Part shown: positions 48,901 to 62,180 of the stretch, piece by piece
Layout of the letters: each line of letters begins with the position of its first letter
Position numbering within the stretch: the stretch's first letter is position 1
The notes under the pieces: generated by a model
What the model was told of the DNA's origin: nothing
The model's input: the letters and a program-made list of their open reading frames with translations, nothing else
The model's database searches: none
Translations under genes and position numbers: made by a program
Assembly: GCA_036345935.2 (NCBI GenBank)
Contig: JADWOT020000007.1
Coordinates: forward strand, 8,368,163 to 8,432,162
Direction: 5' to 3'
Origin: Taenia hydatigena
Lineage: Eukaryota; Platyhelminthes; Cestoda; Cyclophyllidea; Taeniidae
DNA length: 64,000 nt

Positions 48901-50057
48901 CGAGTTACTGGAGGAACCGAGGGAGATCATCGCTTCCACCGAGGATATTAAACTGCTGTTTTACTCTCGTAGGAGGGATAAGAGCTGGTTTGTCAATGAT
49001 TGGACCTGAGGATCCATTAGCAGCAAGTCCAAGCGCTGCGATCTATCCCTGTGTGTAAAAAAGCATAGGTGTGACCAACTACTAGACAGTAAATAAGTAG
49101 GTATGACTGAAAAATCTGCACTTAGGGTGGCGCTGAGGGTTCAATTTTACCGCGCCTTAAGCGAGACAACAACCGTTCAGGAACATCAAGGAAAAGCTCT
49201 TCGTTTGAATTTTTGATTGCGTCCTGATGTCCTTCATCCAACGACGACTAAAGGAAATTTACATCCTGTATTTCTGCAAAGTAAAAGACCGCGACGACAG
49301 AATCTATTGCACTCCCAGAAAACAGAGTGCGCAGGTTGCTAAGTAATAAAGTTTTGAGGTTGGGTTGCAGAGAGTGAAACTCGGTGGACTGAAGAGAGTT
49401 TTACTCGAAGCTTGAGACTCTGTTTTATTGATTCCGACTCAGTTAGGGATGTTGAAGTCGATGAATTTGAAGGCGACATTACGGGCTTACTGACGGAGCC
49501 TTGATGAACGAGCTTTAACCGCCTAGATTCAAAGAAAGCAACATTAAAATGATGCCAAGCTACGATTTGGGAAACCTCTGAAACGAAGTTTTACAGTAAA
49601 ACTAATATTTATATCAAATCTGCCATCAAATATTTTACTGACGTTAGATCATCCCATACTATGGCGACAAGCCTTCATTGGGAGAAGAATCAAGAAATGC
49701 AAGCATTAATTCGATAAACTACGGATCTCTAGTCAAAATGGTTTGCACTTCTGTTTAAAATATTTCCTCACCGTAGTAGACCATACGTTCTCCCCAAATG
49801 ACAATTTGTTAGGTGAGATAAGGCTCCTCTTTGAGGACACTCTTGAAGACGTAGGCTCCAAAGGACCAAAGCTATTGCATCTTGCGTTGGCAGTATTAAC
49901 TACAATATTTCCCGTGGCTGTGGCAGCCAGAGTGTTGGCCTTCATAAGACCCGGACGGTGGAAGACAATGTTTTGGACAAGGCTCTTTCACATTGAGAAG
50001 ATCATCTTACATACACAGCAACAAAATTGCAGAGGCAGTTTTCACATCGCCTTCACC
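45946..50057. other. No gene established
   Basis: No domain recognised. A minus-strand open stretch at 49733-49945 (Asn/Thr/Ser-rich, containing RVSSKRSLISPNKLSFGE) ends near a GTGAGG donor-like site. It lies downstream of the minus-strand zinc-finger piece at 50058-50410, so it could be a following exon. The phase of the join could not be made to fit. Confidence 0.4.
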
Positions 50058-50410
50058 TAGCTGCGTGCTGTCATTGCTGACCGACCTAAAGGTGTTGTAG
50101 TCAGATGAGACGGTGGCATCTCTTGAGGCCTCCGAGGCATAGCATTGCCATGATGTCGAAGGCTCACTCGAGACTTCCGCAGTTGAGCAACAAAGCAATC
50201 GATATTGACCCTGTCGTTTATTTGCCTTGTGCTGATTAAGAGTACGACGAGTCTCCTCATTACTTAAGATTACCACCTTCCCTTCTCTGCCGTGCATAAT
50301 TTTAATATGCTTTCTCAGATCCCACTTCCAGTTGTTACCACAGTAGCGAAATGGTTTTTAAAGGGTTATTTAACAATATAGCAGTGCTGTAAGAGTTCTT
50401 ATTAGCGCCT
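50058..50410 (-). pseudogene. C2H2 zinc-finger gene piece, inverted copy
   Basis: Reverse-complement partner of 50587-50942, about 90% identical by eye. It encodes the second half of a finger (NNWKWDLRKHIKIMH) and the Ser-rich tail (HGREGKVVILSNEETRRTLN...) without the finger's Cys pair. At the position where the plus copy has TGTAG|TAACAAC, a possible splice acceptor, this copy reads TGTGGTAACAAC, so the AG is lost. A GTAAGA donor-like site follows at 50010. It is probably a non-functional fragment generated by inverted duplication. Confidence 0.5.
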
Positions 50411-50586
50411 AGGTTTCGTCTTCACAGGTCAATCCACCATCGGCAAAGCGACGTCCCATTAGGTCCTCTCGGTGCAGCAGGGAATCAAATAGCCGCGAGG
50501 AGCTTTATGAACCACATAAAGGCTCCAGCTGCGGCCATCGTTCCAACTGGAAATGACACATCAAGCTATATATGTGCTCTCTCTGT
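50411..50586. other. Spacer between the inverted zinc-finger copies
   Basis: 176 bp between the mirrored segments (coordinate sum about 100997). Its right part encodes the finger front that is absent from the minus copy. Confidence 0.6.
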
Positions 50587-50949
50587 GGCCGCTAATAATA
50601 ACTCTTACATCACTGCCATATTTTTAAATAGCCCTTTAAAACCATTTTGCTACTGTAGTAACAACTGGAAGTGGGATCTGAGAAAGCACATTGAAATTAT
50701 GCACGGCAGAGAAGGGAAGGTGGCAATCTTAAGTAATGAAGAGACTCGTCGTACTCTTAATCATCACAAGGCAAATAGACGACAGGGTCAATATCGATTG
50801 CTTTGTTGCTCAACTACGGATGTCTCGAGTGAGCCTTCGACATCGCGGCAATGCTATGTCTCGGAGGCCTCAAGAGATACCGCTGTCTCATCTGACTACA
50901 ATACCTCTAGGCCGGCCAGAAATGGCAGCACGAAACTGGAATCTCTTTA
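50507..50949 (+). pseudogene. C2H2 zinc-finger gene, two fingers, interrupted
   Basis: One frame gives 147 codons from 50507 ending ...STKLESL. It includes NNWKWDLRKHIEIMH, the second half of a C2H2 finger (H-x4-H). A different register just upstream encodes the missing front, LYMCSLCGR (C-x2-C), preceded by a degenerate finger GSSCGHRSNWK, stop, HIK. In that finger the first Cys is Gly and a TGA replaces a residue. With SNNWKWDLRK joined to CSLCGR the spacing is the canonical 12. An AG acceptor-like site (TGCTACTGTAG) precedes the second half, but the matching donor reads GC and not GT. So this is a split or frameshifted zinc-finger gene whose tail is duplicated in inverted orientation at 50058-50410. 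Confidence 0.5.
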
Positions 50950-53169
50950 AGAAATCGATACACGCACCCCTCTGAACCCACACTGATATCAGCCCGCAGC
51001 CTAGTCTAGTCCACTGCTAACTCCTTTTCTCTCAATCTACACCAAAGGCATTCGGAAAAGAAGTGCAGCCTCCACCAAGGATGGATTCACAGAGCCTTGA
51101 GGTCTCTAAATAGGCCAAGGTACGGTAAAGCAACTTTTGTATGGCCACACGCCATGCAATACTTATTCTGTGAGAACTGTCCTAGCACTCCTTTTACCTG
51201 AGTAGGTGATAGAGGTGCTGCGATCGTGTGGTAAACATAGGCTGTCTGCCTCTCTGATTAAATTCCCTGCCAGGTGGAAGTGTTTATTCGAATTGGAAAA
51301 TTCTACCCACAGCAAAACAGCAAGTGTGCGAGCCTGAAAACGAACAAAATAACCAGTTAATTGACCACTTTTAATGATCATGACTAAAACACTTTGATTA
51401 GGAAGAACAAAGTACTGATACGAGCTGGAAAGTAGGTAGCTGATGTAGGAATGTACCCATTCCTTTCTACCCACCAGTGCTCTGGTGAGATGCCTTTAGA
51501 GGATAACAGCGAAATCGGCTCAAGAGCTTGGCCTTCTGAATGTCTGAGGACTAGTTGAATGCCTGAATGTGTCAACGAACTAATGGATAGAAGAATAAAA
51601 TAACCTCTCGCCATTTTGCTCTCCCTGGCAATAACAGCAAGCCCTTTGTTTTTGAACCAAATCAATTGTTTCCTAATTTGACTGAAGCCAACTAGAGAAC
51701 ATATGCACGCAAAGAAAATAACTCATAGCCACCGGAGCCACTAAACACGTCTCTATGACTCTCAAAAGATAGACACTTTCCTCGATTGGACTTAGGTGGA
51801 GGCTCTTACTCCTCGAATGACTGTGTACCTCTATTCATCCCCCACCTTCCTCCTTCCCCCTTCGCATTCGAATTATCCCAATAGGTAGTCTGCTACTAAC
51901 CCAGAAGCGGTTGTGTGGCAGAGGCATTAGTCAGCCTAAAAGAGGACCTTAGTTTTCTCATTGTGGGAAGAGCAATCCTTTGCTCAGGGTACCAGAGTTA
52001 GCTTGACTTGCAAAAAAGACTCGGTATAAAACGAATTGACTTAAAATGATACTAGCAAGAATGTAGACTCTATAGGTAAGGGAAGGCAATCTTCCCAATT
52101 TTAAATTTTATTCCAGCAATGGATGTCTGATTCGTCTGGTTACTAAGGCAGTGATCATCCACTAAGCCTGGATCAGCTGACCAGTAGCGCATCAGGTCAA
52201 AACTTTTTGACACATCAACAAATATAAGCAGGTGAGGACATACTTAGACTGAATGCTCCTCAGTTGTTTCTATCAAGTCCGACCAGCGCAAAGGATGGAG
52301 GAGTTAAGCAATGTTATGATGACAGCGAAAACGCGACTTAAATAGGCACGACTGACCAATGTGTGGGAGCGACCCTAACTGCCAATTAGAAACGTATCTA
52401 AGTGCAATCACTACGCGTTCAACCAATGGTGTGCCTGCCTCTTGTGAGCGATTTGATTGGTTTAAAGAGCATATCATTCCTTCCTCACCCAGCCTGACTT
52501 TTAGATTGCTGTTTCGTGCAAAAAAAGTACTAATTGCAAGTAGAATTTGATGTACCCATTCATGGTGAAAAATGGCTAGTATTACTAGAGATCGCCAACG
52601 CACTTTTCGCAGGACGGTGGGTGTGTGCATGTGTGACAATTGATTCGTTTGTGCAATTTAGAGGTGAAGCTTAGCTGCTATCAATTTTGTCTTCCTCCAA
52701 CAGTTTGGCTAGATTTCCTTTTTCTACGAACCATAGGATCGAAATGATGGCCACAGTTGTACTCGGATTCTAACTCTTCAACTAGAAGCTAAAATAATCT
52801 CTGCCAAGTTCCATTTCGCTTCTGCAGGGGACAAAGGCATCCTACGCGCCCCAAGGCAGTAATAACAGGCCAAAACGCCATTCCTGTCATTTTAAAAGTT
52901 ATTTGCCTTTTAACAAATCTTTTGAGTTCTCTGAATCAATGCCAAATGCATTCATGCATCAGGTGCCTAATCTTGGATCTTTCCATGTTGAAGGGTGCTT
53001 ACTTGGAGTGACTACTGCCCCCTCCCCTAAATGATCGTTTGACCATGCAAGTGATTGTAACGACCAGTTTATCAATAATTGGGTCATCGAATCGCGTCGC
53101 ATTGTTTAAATTTGGAAAGATGGGCAAGGAGTGGAGGCGCAACGATCATCGTCGCAATTGGCAGAGGAT
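50943..53169. other. No gene recognised
   Basis: Open frames such as 52304-52639 (minus) are of chance length and without a domain. Confidence 0.55.
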
Positions 53170-53230
53170 GAAGGTGAGGAGAGAAAGTGAAGGTTTCAGT
53201 TATGAGGTCACCTTGGGCCGGATGTTTACA
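53170..53230 (+). repeat. Short dispersed repeat, partner of 24839-24893
   Basis: Begins AAGGTGAGGAGAGAAAG and contains GAGGTCACCTTGGGCC and GTTTACA. It lies in an open frame (53039-53236) whose basic segment EWRRNDHRRNWQRM precedes the AAG|GTGAGG donor-like site. Confidence 0.4.
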
Positions 53231-56200
53231 CTTTAAATTTATTGTAAGATCTATTTGCGTTGTTGGTACCTGAACTTGTATCCTGTAAAGTCTGAGTGAA
53301 TATCTTTGAAGAGTGGAACATTTTATGAATAAAGTTAAAAAGAAAAGGATAAAGATGATTTAGTGGACAAATCCTTGTGGCATAAGTACGTGGCTTAATT
53401 TGTTAAAAAAGTTGCTATGCATGTGTGTATGTCTACTGTATGATCCAGATTCTTTTCGTTGTCGTTAACAAGCAATATTTTGATATTGAAAGAGGTCACA
53501 ACAACGTTGAACCTACATTATGAGCATTCAACGCGCATGCTAGTCATAACCCATTATCTATGGCGTTTCTGCGGTCATGCCAGTGATTACACTATTCAAA
53601 GAGGAGGGTCTTTGCTCAAATTACACACGATCTAACTGCATGGAGGCGTATAAATGTTGGTGATTCGTTTTGTTAGGCAGATTTCATAATTGTTAGTGAT
53701 GTACATAAGCAACACATTTTGTTCCAGTTGAATAAGGTGAAATAACCGCTGAATTTGATGTGGTGATTTATGATATCATGTTTTCCAGACAATAAATCGT
53801 TGTCCCCACAGTTTTGATATTGCTCGTCTTTTTGAGAACAACGCTGCTAATCTCTCAAACTGCTGCTTTTAGGTTAGTTATCGTTCTGATGGCTCTTTTC
53901 TTAGGTGGTGTTTTAAGATGAGCAGGCTCAGAAAGTGATTTTTTCATATTTGCCTATCAAAAATGCAATAAACAAAGTTCTTACTCAATACCGTCACTCG
54001 GTAGTGGTTAAACAACAAATCGAATCGTAAGAAAGTGAGATAAGCGGTTATGATTCGACATTATGTGCCAGACCAGCAGCAATACAAGGAAGGTTGCCTC
54101 AAATACGTAGCCGACGACCTCGTCAACCAATTTAAGAATACGCAACTTTGCGGTCGGTGATCGAGGTGGTAACCCATTTTGCCAACCACTCACTAGCAAA
54201 ACTCACTCGTTGAGATCAATTTGGTTATAAAATAAGCTCGTCTTTATGCATATTCATGTGACCGCACTTCACTACACCTGCCATCGAGCGAAGATCAATG
54301 AACACCTTTCTGTTGCTGAGGCCTCACAACATATCAGCAGAGTAAGCAAAAATTTTTCCGCTATTTAGACACTTTTTTACATAGCCACTGCAAAGATGTC
54401 TAAAAACAGGGTGATAGAATGGTCAATTTTCGGCAATGCGAATTCACTCCGAATGAAGAGCTAGGCTTTGCTATTATTTACTAATGCGATCCGTGAAGCA
54501 GCTGCTCTAGAAGAACGACAGGCAAAAGTTGCCTTTTTTGTTGCTTTGTTACCTTAGGTGACCATAAACAAAAAGAGACAGCATTGGCAGAAACACGACA
54601 AAATGAGAGCAGGAAGAAGAATAAGAGGACGTCTACCTGATGTTGGTGCTTTATTATTTGTTGTTGCGAACGATCTGAGATGCCTGATTTCAAAACTGCT
54701 TTAAAGCACCTTAACTTCTTCTAATCTATATCATCCTCTCTTTGGTTTTCTAGTAAAAACTAGTAGCGTTGGTGTTGTAAATCATGCTTCCACCTCTCCA
54801 GGAATGCAGAATTTTAACTGTTGATTAAGTTCTGGTAGGCATTGGCACAATCACTTGAACTCAAGATCTTGTTTTCATAACGAATGAGAAACGTATGGCG
54901 CTTCGTAGACAGAGAACAATGGCAAAATGGGTGTTTGTGTTTCGCTTTCGTTTCTTCAACTTTGAAGTTATTTTGTGCAAGGCATTTAACTAGATAGTGA
55001 GGAGGCCCTATTATGTCAACGAAGAGCTTAATTTTCTGACGAGTTTTGTGAAAACTCAACAAATGCCTAAGTGAGTTACAGCCACTTCACCAATACAAGC
55101 CAAATATTAAAACTGGACATGAATTCTGTTGGCTGATGTCTGAAAATGTTGATAGCCGACAGAATGATAAAATGAAGGGCATGTAACCACATGAGGAAGG
55201 AGAGTAAGAGCGCATCGAGAAAAATAATTTGACCGGCAAAATTTTTGATCTACTTTTGGCTGATTTGACGTGTGGCAGTATTATTTGGATCAGATTGGAA
55301 TTAACTCGTCGCAAGGCTCTGGATACAAGCCAACTTGAGAATTAAAGGTGTATTTTTAACTCATTTTAAGTGAGCGAAAATTCAATTCACGAGCTTCTAG
55401 ATGTAAGTCATGAAAGAAATTAACAATGCAAGTTTGGGTTGGATAGGCACATACCACGGCTTTTACCTTGAAACGCCTTTCTTTTGTGCCTATGTAAAGA
55501 TGCAAAATTTATTCGTAATTCCAACTTTCTTGATGCGGTCATGGTGTAAGCCAGTTAAAACCCGCATTGTGCATGTAAAATTATTATTTACTCAAAACCC
55601 TTGTGCAACTCACTGCTAAGTCATTCTAGTAGTGGTTGAATCTTAACTAGTTCTAAGAGAAATATTTCTTTCCGGGCTTAAATTATGACAACGGCCAGCG
55701 ATGCACTGCAAAGCTCGGTGACCTACTGTCCCACAGAGCAAGCATGTTTAAAAGGGAAGCTGCGTTGAAATTCTTCGGTTAATAGTGATTTGCATTTTCG
55801 GGCAGATTTCATGATTTATCTGAGTAGATCATAAAATACAGGTCATTCAATGGAGTGAATTAAATGTCTGCTTATCACTGCTTAGACGCCTTAGAGATGG
55901 TGGTGGGATGGCTTTTGGAAGTTCACGTCTGTTTGGGTCTGATGACGTCCTCAAAGTGAAGGAGTGGGAGCTCCACTTCGATGCATCTTTGGTAGGCGTC
56001 TCCGTCGATTCCCACTACGCTCGATTTGCTCCCAAGTATTGCGTCTCGCGTTAAGTCCCACCCTGTGCACTCCGTGCCCTGAGAATGGAGGTGAGTTATC
56101 GCTTGCATATTGTTTCCTTACCTTTATATTGCACTTTAATGCCACAAGAATGGATCGCTTCTCTGTCTCCCTCACGCTTTTAAAAACCTCTATCTCTTCC

Positions 56201-59200
56201 AAATGCACTGTTAAGCTGCTCCTGTCTTTGCATTCTCCTCTTACCTCATCCTCTGCCAGCACCCTCTTAGCAAGTCTTCTTTATCTCTCCCCTAGCCTCG
56301 TCTTTGACTGTGATATGAAGAAATGGTGCCAAGAATCATAACCTGATACAGACTAGCACAAGCTAGAATGAATGTGAATAAAATCACACTTTACTTGTTT
56401 TAGCATAACTTAGCTTAAATTGCCAGACACTTTCCATCCCCGTCTTTTTACTGCAGCTCTAGTTTGCCCACCACCATTTCGTTTTAGTTCCATCTCCTAC
56501 TTCTATGCTTAGTCCCTCAAAAGCGAGGGTCAGTGCGTTGCTTCTACTTCTACCTCGTGATTTGCAGGACGGCTCTAACTTCTACCTACTCTCCTCATTA
56601 TCCACTCGTTTTTCTCCCTGTAGAGATTGTCTTAGACTGAACATGGCCTTTCCTCTTGCGTCCATCTGCACTCTGCTCACTGTGCGTATCGGCTTCTCTT
56701 TTTCTGCCGTCAACACTCAAGCACCTGCCCAATAACTCAACATGCCACACCTAGCCCCACTTCTGCTGCTACTCCAATTTATTCCTTTATTTTAGATTGA
56801 AGTGAGCGCCTCTATTTGGGAAGAAGAAAGTACCGACACGCTCAGCGTGCTTCCATTTGAGCGGGAAATTTTGGGTATACAGGAGCCAAAGGGAGGCAAA
56901 TAAGGTACCAAGGGAACTCAAAATGGCTCAGACTTTCCTGTTAGATGGAGACGATTTGTCCTGTTTAGCACAAGCATTCCTAATTGTCTATATGGGAAGG
57001 AAAAAAGGAGTCTGCAAATTACGGTCGCCCCAGCATTAGTACTAATTTTGATGGCGATGGATGTGGAGGCAGTGAGGTTGAGAGACGTCGACGTCCATTT
57101 GCACCTGCAACAACAATTAGAAGAAGGGAGTGGTCAAGTCGAGTTTTCGCTGCTATTGCTGCAAGCGATAGGGCGGGTGAGTCGGTGTGATATCCACTTA
57201 CGCATAAGCAGGTTACCTCCTGCAAAATGGTCTTGTTGAAGGCGGTGCTGTCGGTGGAAGGGGCAAAAGGGAGCGGAGAATCCGCGAACGCCTTTACAAC
57301 AACTCGACATTCCTAAAAGTGCGAGTAAACATCAACGTGCAGTGCAATGATTGCTTTATTAATCAGTTAGTCAATGGAGAAAGATGATTTTGGGAAGAAT
57401 GAATGGCAGTAATTACAAAGCTGTGTTCAGTTAGACTTGTAGGCGCAAAGTGAAAAACAGCTTGAAGTGCCAGTTAGCCTGTGTAGAGGGGTGGGGAGAA
57501 GAAGAAGGTGGGTGTAAAATGTGCTTTCTGACTTTTCTTGGTATTTGACTAACTCTTTTAACCAAAAACTACAATTGGAGGGATGTTGTTGACTGTGCGA
57601 TTGCTGAGGCGCCTTGATGAAGTGTGCCGGCAAACAAGCAGATTCCACTTTGCCTTGATTTTGCCTTGGGGATCCTTTGGTAGGAATTAACTTTAACTTA
57701 GATGCGGCTTATTAAATGACTTGTCAATGTAACTTCAAATATACAGTGTTTAATTGAGAAGTTGCTGATAAATGACCGAGTTCTTTAGTTCAGGCTATAG
57801 CATTAAGTATAATCCTGTGATACGTTAATTTGTCATCCGCACTTCTTGGCTGGACCATGGAGCCTAACAAGCTGGTTACATGGATAACGCGGACGGCTCT
57901 ATACAGTTGCAAACTTCCTACTCGATGTAGTCGTATGAAGCCTTGTCTATGAGGGAGTGCGATCCGCAGCCGCCGTTGGGATGAGATCGAGACATCTGCC
58001 TGACATCGGTAATGAAATTGCGGTCAAAAAAGGCCGACTAAAGGTGGCGGGTTAGATGATTGATAGGTCACCTTACGTACTTCTGCTTCAGAACTTCACT
58101 CTGCTTACATTCTACCCAGTCGCTTCCACAGCTGCACTCATTTTTAAGGTGCTACGAGTTGACATTCTTGGTATGTGTGTATCCATAGGATAATGTAGAG
58201 CAAATGGAGTAAAAACATTCAAATTTTAGCGCAAAATTCATCAGCAATGCGAATGCCTGACAATGTGTTGAATACTTCGACTGACTGTGATCTCAAAGCG
58301 TTTTCTTCCTTCCAAAGTGAGACAGGAACACTGAAGTGCCTACAATATTGTATCTATGATTGTAGGTCAGATCAGCCTCAAATTAATTCTGAAAAATAAC
58401 GGTCTTAGGCGCAAAGACATCTTGGGAGGATTGTGCTACTCGTTTGCGCAGTAATAGGCTTGGTAGGAAGTAGAAGCCAAGGCTGTTGGTCGAATTCGCA
58501 TTGGAGAGCCAATTCAATGCACAAAATAGTATTCTGCTTCATCTCCGCATGTAATAGGCTTCCGCAAAGCAGCATTGACAGGCATACGCTTGTTGCTGTT
58601 GTTCACTTACCTCCTTAGAGGTTTGCTATTTGGCAAACAGTGTCAAATTATCAATTCACGCGCTGTAAAAATGCCGGCCAGAGGCGTCTTCCATGCACGG
58701 ATTGGTAATGCCGCACTGATGGCGAGACAAATTCGCACATACGAGATCGGTCGAACTCTACTGATAGATAAAGTTCCGGAGCTGCAACCACTGTTATGCT
58801 TTTTGGAGTTAGATACCGTTACAAATCCTAGCAGTTGGTCTGCTGGCTAGCCACCTTTATTGCGCCTACAAATTCGTGACATATTAGAGCCTCTGTGAAG
58901 AATAATGCTTTTGGTTTCACTCTTTGAGCACAACAGACACGCACTTTTGGTTGCAGATCCGCCGATTCAGCAGAACGAAATTTTTTCTTATAATTAAATA
59001 TCCTGTTAGAACTTCTTATTATATTTGGACTTAACTTTTGGCATATTTTGCAAGTGACATTGCTGTGGGACCCGTCCAAGTCTGTTGGAACATCAAAGGT
59101 CTAGGCTTTTGAGGCTAGGGTGCTATACTAGCACAAATCTATCCAAGTGGAGGCAAAACATCAAGTCAGATATGCAAACCAACTTCAGGTGCGCCAACAT

Positions 59201-62180
59201 GCGAGCTAGCTAACTCAGAACTGTAGATAAAGGGGTTGAAGCCGATTTCTTTAATGCTTAGCACACGTTACTTCTTTGCAAAGCGTGACTAATATTGGCA
59301 GTTCAGATGCCCAAAATGCAGGCGCCAAAGAAATCGAGGACACTTATTTTCTTTGCATAGAGATCAGCATTTTCAAGTTGATTTCCTGCCAAACACCTTT
59401 TTGTTTGATTGCTGGCAGTTATTTGTTACACACTCTGGATGGCCGAGTGGCGCATTTATGACCTCAGATGCATTTCAATTAATACAAATTGGTGCCGACT
59501 GCCCAATGATAAGGCTCACTAATAACAAGCTTTGAAGTTAGTAACATACCCTTAGGGCAGATTTTGGTCCATATTCTAGGGTAGATTGTGGTTATTGACG
59601 GTGGTGTCCGTAAGTACAGATCGATGGCCGGAATGAGTGAACTTGGCCAGTAAGGCCACGATTGAAGTCGCAATGCTACATTATTAATTTGACGCCTCTT
59701 TGTGCAAACATAATGTGCTTTTTATTTTAGTAAAGAATGCGTTTTTATGAGCATCTGTTGAGCTGTGTAGGACTTCTAGGTTATTTCCTATCCAATTATC
59801 TGTGCAGTAGTTTTCTCCCCTCATAATAAAACGAATGCCTGCTAAAATAATCACTAAACCACCTCTGCTTATTTTAAACACGCCATCGCAATGCTTGGCA
59901 AACAATAGCAAGTAGCATCGTTGGCTACTCGTTTACGGCGATAGATAACCGCAGCTCTGCATTTGAAGCGCGCTATCGCTAAGCTTAAGAGGATCTCTTC
60001 TGATTTGTTAATATGATTTGCATGGTCTCAATACCGGACGAAGGCTTATGTTTCCTAATATGTAATGCTTAAGTGAGATTCGGAAATAGAACTTGAATTC
60101 GTGCTGAAGAAGCTGTATCAGCCCTTTTGCTTGAGGACTATAAATGGGTCAAAATTATCCTACAGAAGAAGTTGCTGGGAAGAGGAGGTTAACGACGACA
60201 GTGCTACAGTCGTAATCATACTGGAAGCATTCTAAAGATTTTATGCTTCAGAGCTTGTAACCAAATAAATAAAAAAGAGTCACAGATAAGCACGCCAAAT
60301 ACTACGGTAGAGCGTTCGCCATTCGCGCAGAAAAAGCAAAATTGATCAGATCTACTGCACCCAATTTTGTTCGCAAAGAGATGTAAGTCCCGTGGTGGGT
60401 AAGGAGGAGTGGCTCCCCATCGGCTCGATTCAGATGATCAGTCAGTTCGACTTCACTTCGCGAAATGGCCACGGAAATGTATCATCTCCATTTAGCACGT
60501 CATTCCTGTTATGTCTATTTTAACAACTTTGTCTGTCTTTTATTCTCCTTCCCTTTTCGTCTCTACTCTGCTGCATCCAAACTGTGTCCGTGTTTATGCA
60601 AGCCTGATGTTTAAAATTGCTTTTCGCTCCTTAAAAATCTGATGTATGACAAGTTTTTCTTTTGATTTAATGAATGCATTTGCGATCTCTTTTGGCTAGA
60701 AAGTGGGTTAAAATAATTTTAGGAAATGGAGATATATAACGAAGAACTCTGGCGTAGCAGAGGGATGAACTAAAATTAGCCATTTTGACAGTGTCATGTG
60801 TGCACTTCGCGTTTGGTAAGCTTTCTGTTGCGCGTTGCAAAGGCCGTACCAATTTATCAATTCAGTTGTAATTTTGTGGTTTACGAGTTTTTAAAGAGCT
60901 TCATGCAGCAGTGCACATGATACAGAACGGCATTTCTACATGCTCAGATATTCAGACTCTATCCTATAAGAAGGTGCTGTTCCATTATTAAAAGCCCTCA
61001 ACTGCGTCAAAATGGGCAAACTATGCACTGCAGATGAATGCGAAGGAATCGAATGCCTGTGTGTTCAAGAGAACACGATTAATTCCCAAGGTATGTTCGT
61101 TAGTTGTAGGATCAGCAACTTAATAAGAGCACTCACTTAGCATTGCTGTAGCTGCCTGCAATTTAGTTCAAAATTTTGCATTCTTAGACACTAGTCACGT
61201 TAACGGGCATTAAACTTCCGATTGCGTTCATTAATATGGCATATCAAGAGCTCAGTCTGATTTTGGTAACGGCTACAGATCGCAAGTCGTAAAACTTATC
61301 GAACTTGATTTGATGTCCTCTAAATGGAATAACGTTTAGAAAGCCTAAAGCAAGCCGCCTTAAGGCGAAATCGGTGTTGTCTAATCCGAGGGTGGCTTTC
61401 ATTTGGTCTTCAACGAGAATTCAGCCTTAAAATTGACCATTTTAAAAAAGCAAATAGGTTCATCACAGCAAGCTCTTCGGTTTTTAAAATGTCTTTTTAC
61501 AGCAGAACATTAAAAGGGACACCCAAAATTAGATTAGGTGCCATTTTATGTAAATCAAGCTTAAATCCCTTCCCATATGCTTCCATGTTCATGGGAGGCG
61601 AGCTTTGTGCTGCTAAAGCGCCAATAACAAGTACTCTGTGTACTCGCAGCAATCCGTGAGATTTCTAAGCTTTATATGAGTTTATTTTATGCGATAGCCA
61701 CAAGGCTTACATGATTAGTAACTTTTTACGCCCTCATTTCGATTATGATCGTTCTATAGGTGTAGGAGATGTAGTATTAAAGTTTGGACCAAAATATCAC
61801 CAGATTAAGCGGTCTGCAGGAAGAGATAGAGCCAACCGCATCTTAACAGAAAGTCAAGCCTTCGAAGTAACAGACTATTAAATACTATAAACAAACAACC
61901 TTGTGTGCACCAAAACTGCAATCAGCATTTATTGTTGCTACTTGAAAATGCACTTAGCCTTATGCGTAGTAGATAAAAGATGCGACAAAAGACAAAATAG
62001 CTGACCATGCTGAGAGAATGCCGCAAATTTAGCTAATACGAAGGCACTCTCATTAGCACAAGAAAACTGATTTCTGTTCCAAATCCACCCAACACATAAA
62101 TAAAATGCACAAAACTTTTCATGCATCTCATTTTAACACTTTACAGGATGCCGTCATAGACCAGGTCGTCATAAATATTT
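53231..62180. other. No gene established; weak exon candidates only
   Basis: About 9 kb with no recognised domain. The best candidate is minus strand 56122-56280, a charged helical stretch (HLEEIEVFKSVRETEKRSIL) ending at a good donor AAG|GTAAGG, but no acceptor is clear. A 60-codon frame with ATG at 58671 (plus) and overlapping GC-richer frames around 56900-57240 are not distinguishable from chance. Confidence 0.45.

Noticed and set aside
411..50949. A changed genetic code in which stop codons are read
   Set aside because: TGA, TAA and TAG all interrupt remnants, frameshifts are also present, and the intact 62-kb gene ends normally at TAA.
55964..56341. 125-codon plus frame rich in Leu/Ser
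   Set aside because: Reads as the shadow of a purine-rich minus-strand stretch. No motif.
58671..58850. 60-codon frame with a good start context
   Set aside because: Too short and without a domain or splice evidence to call.
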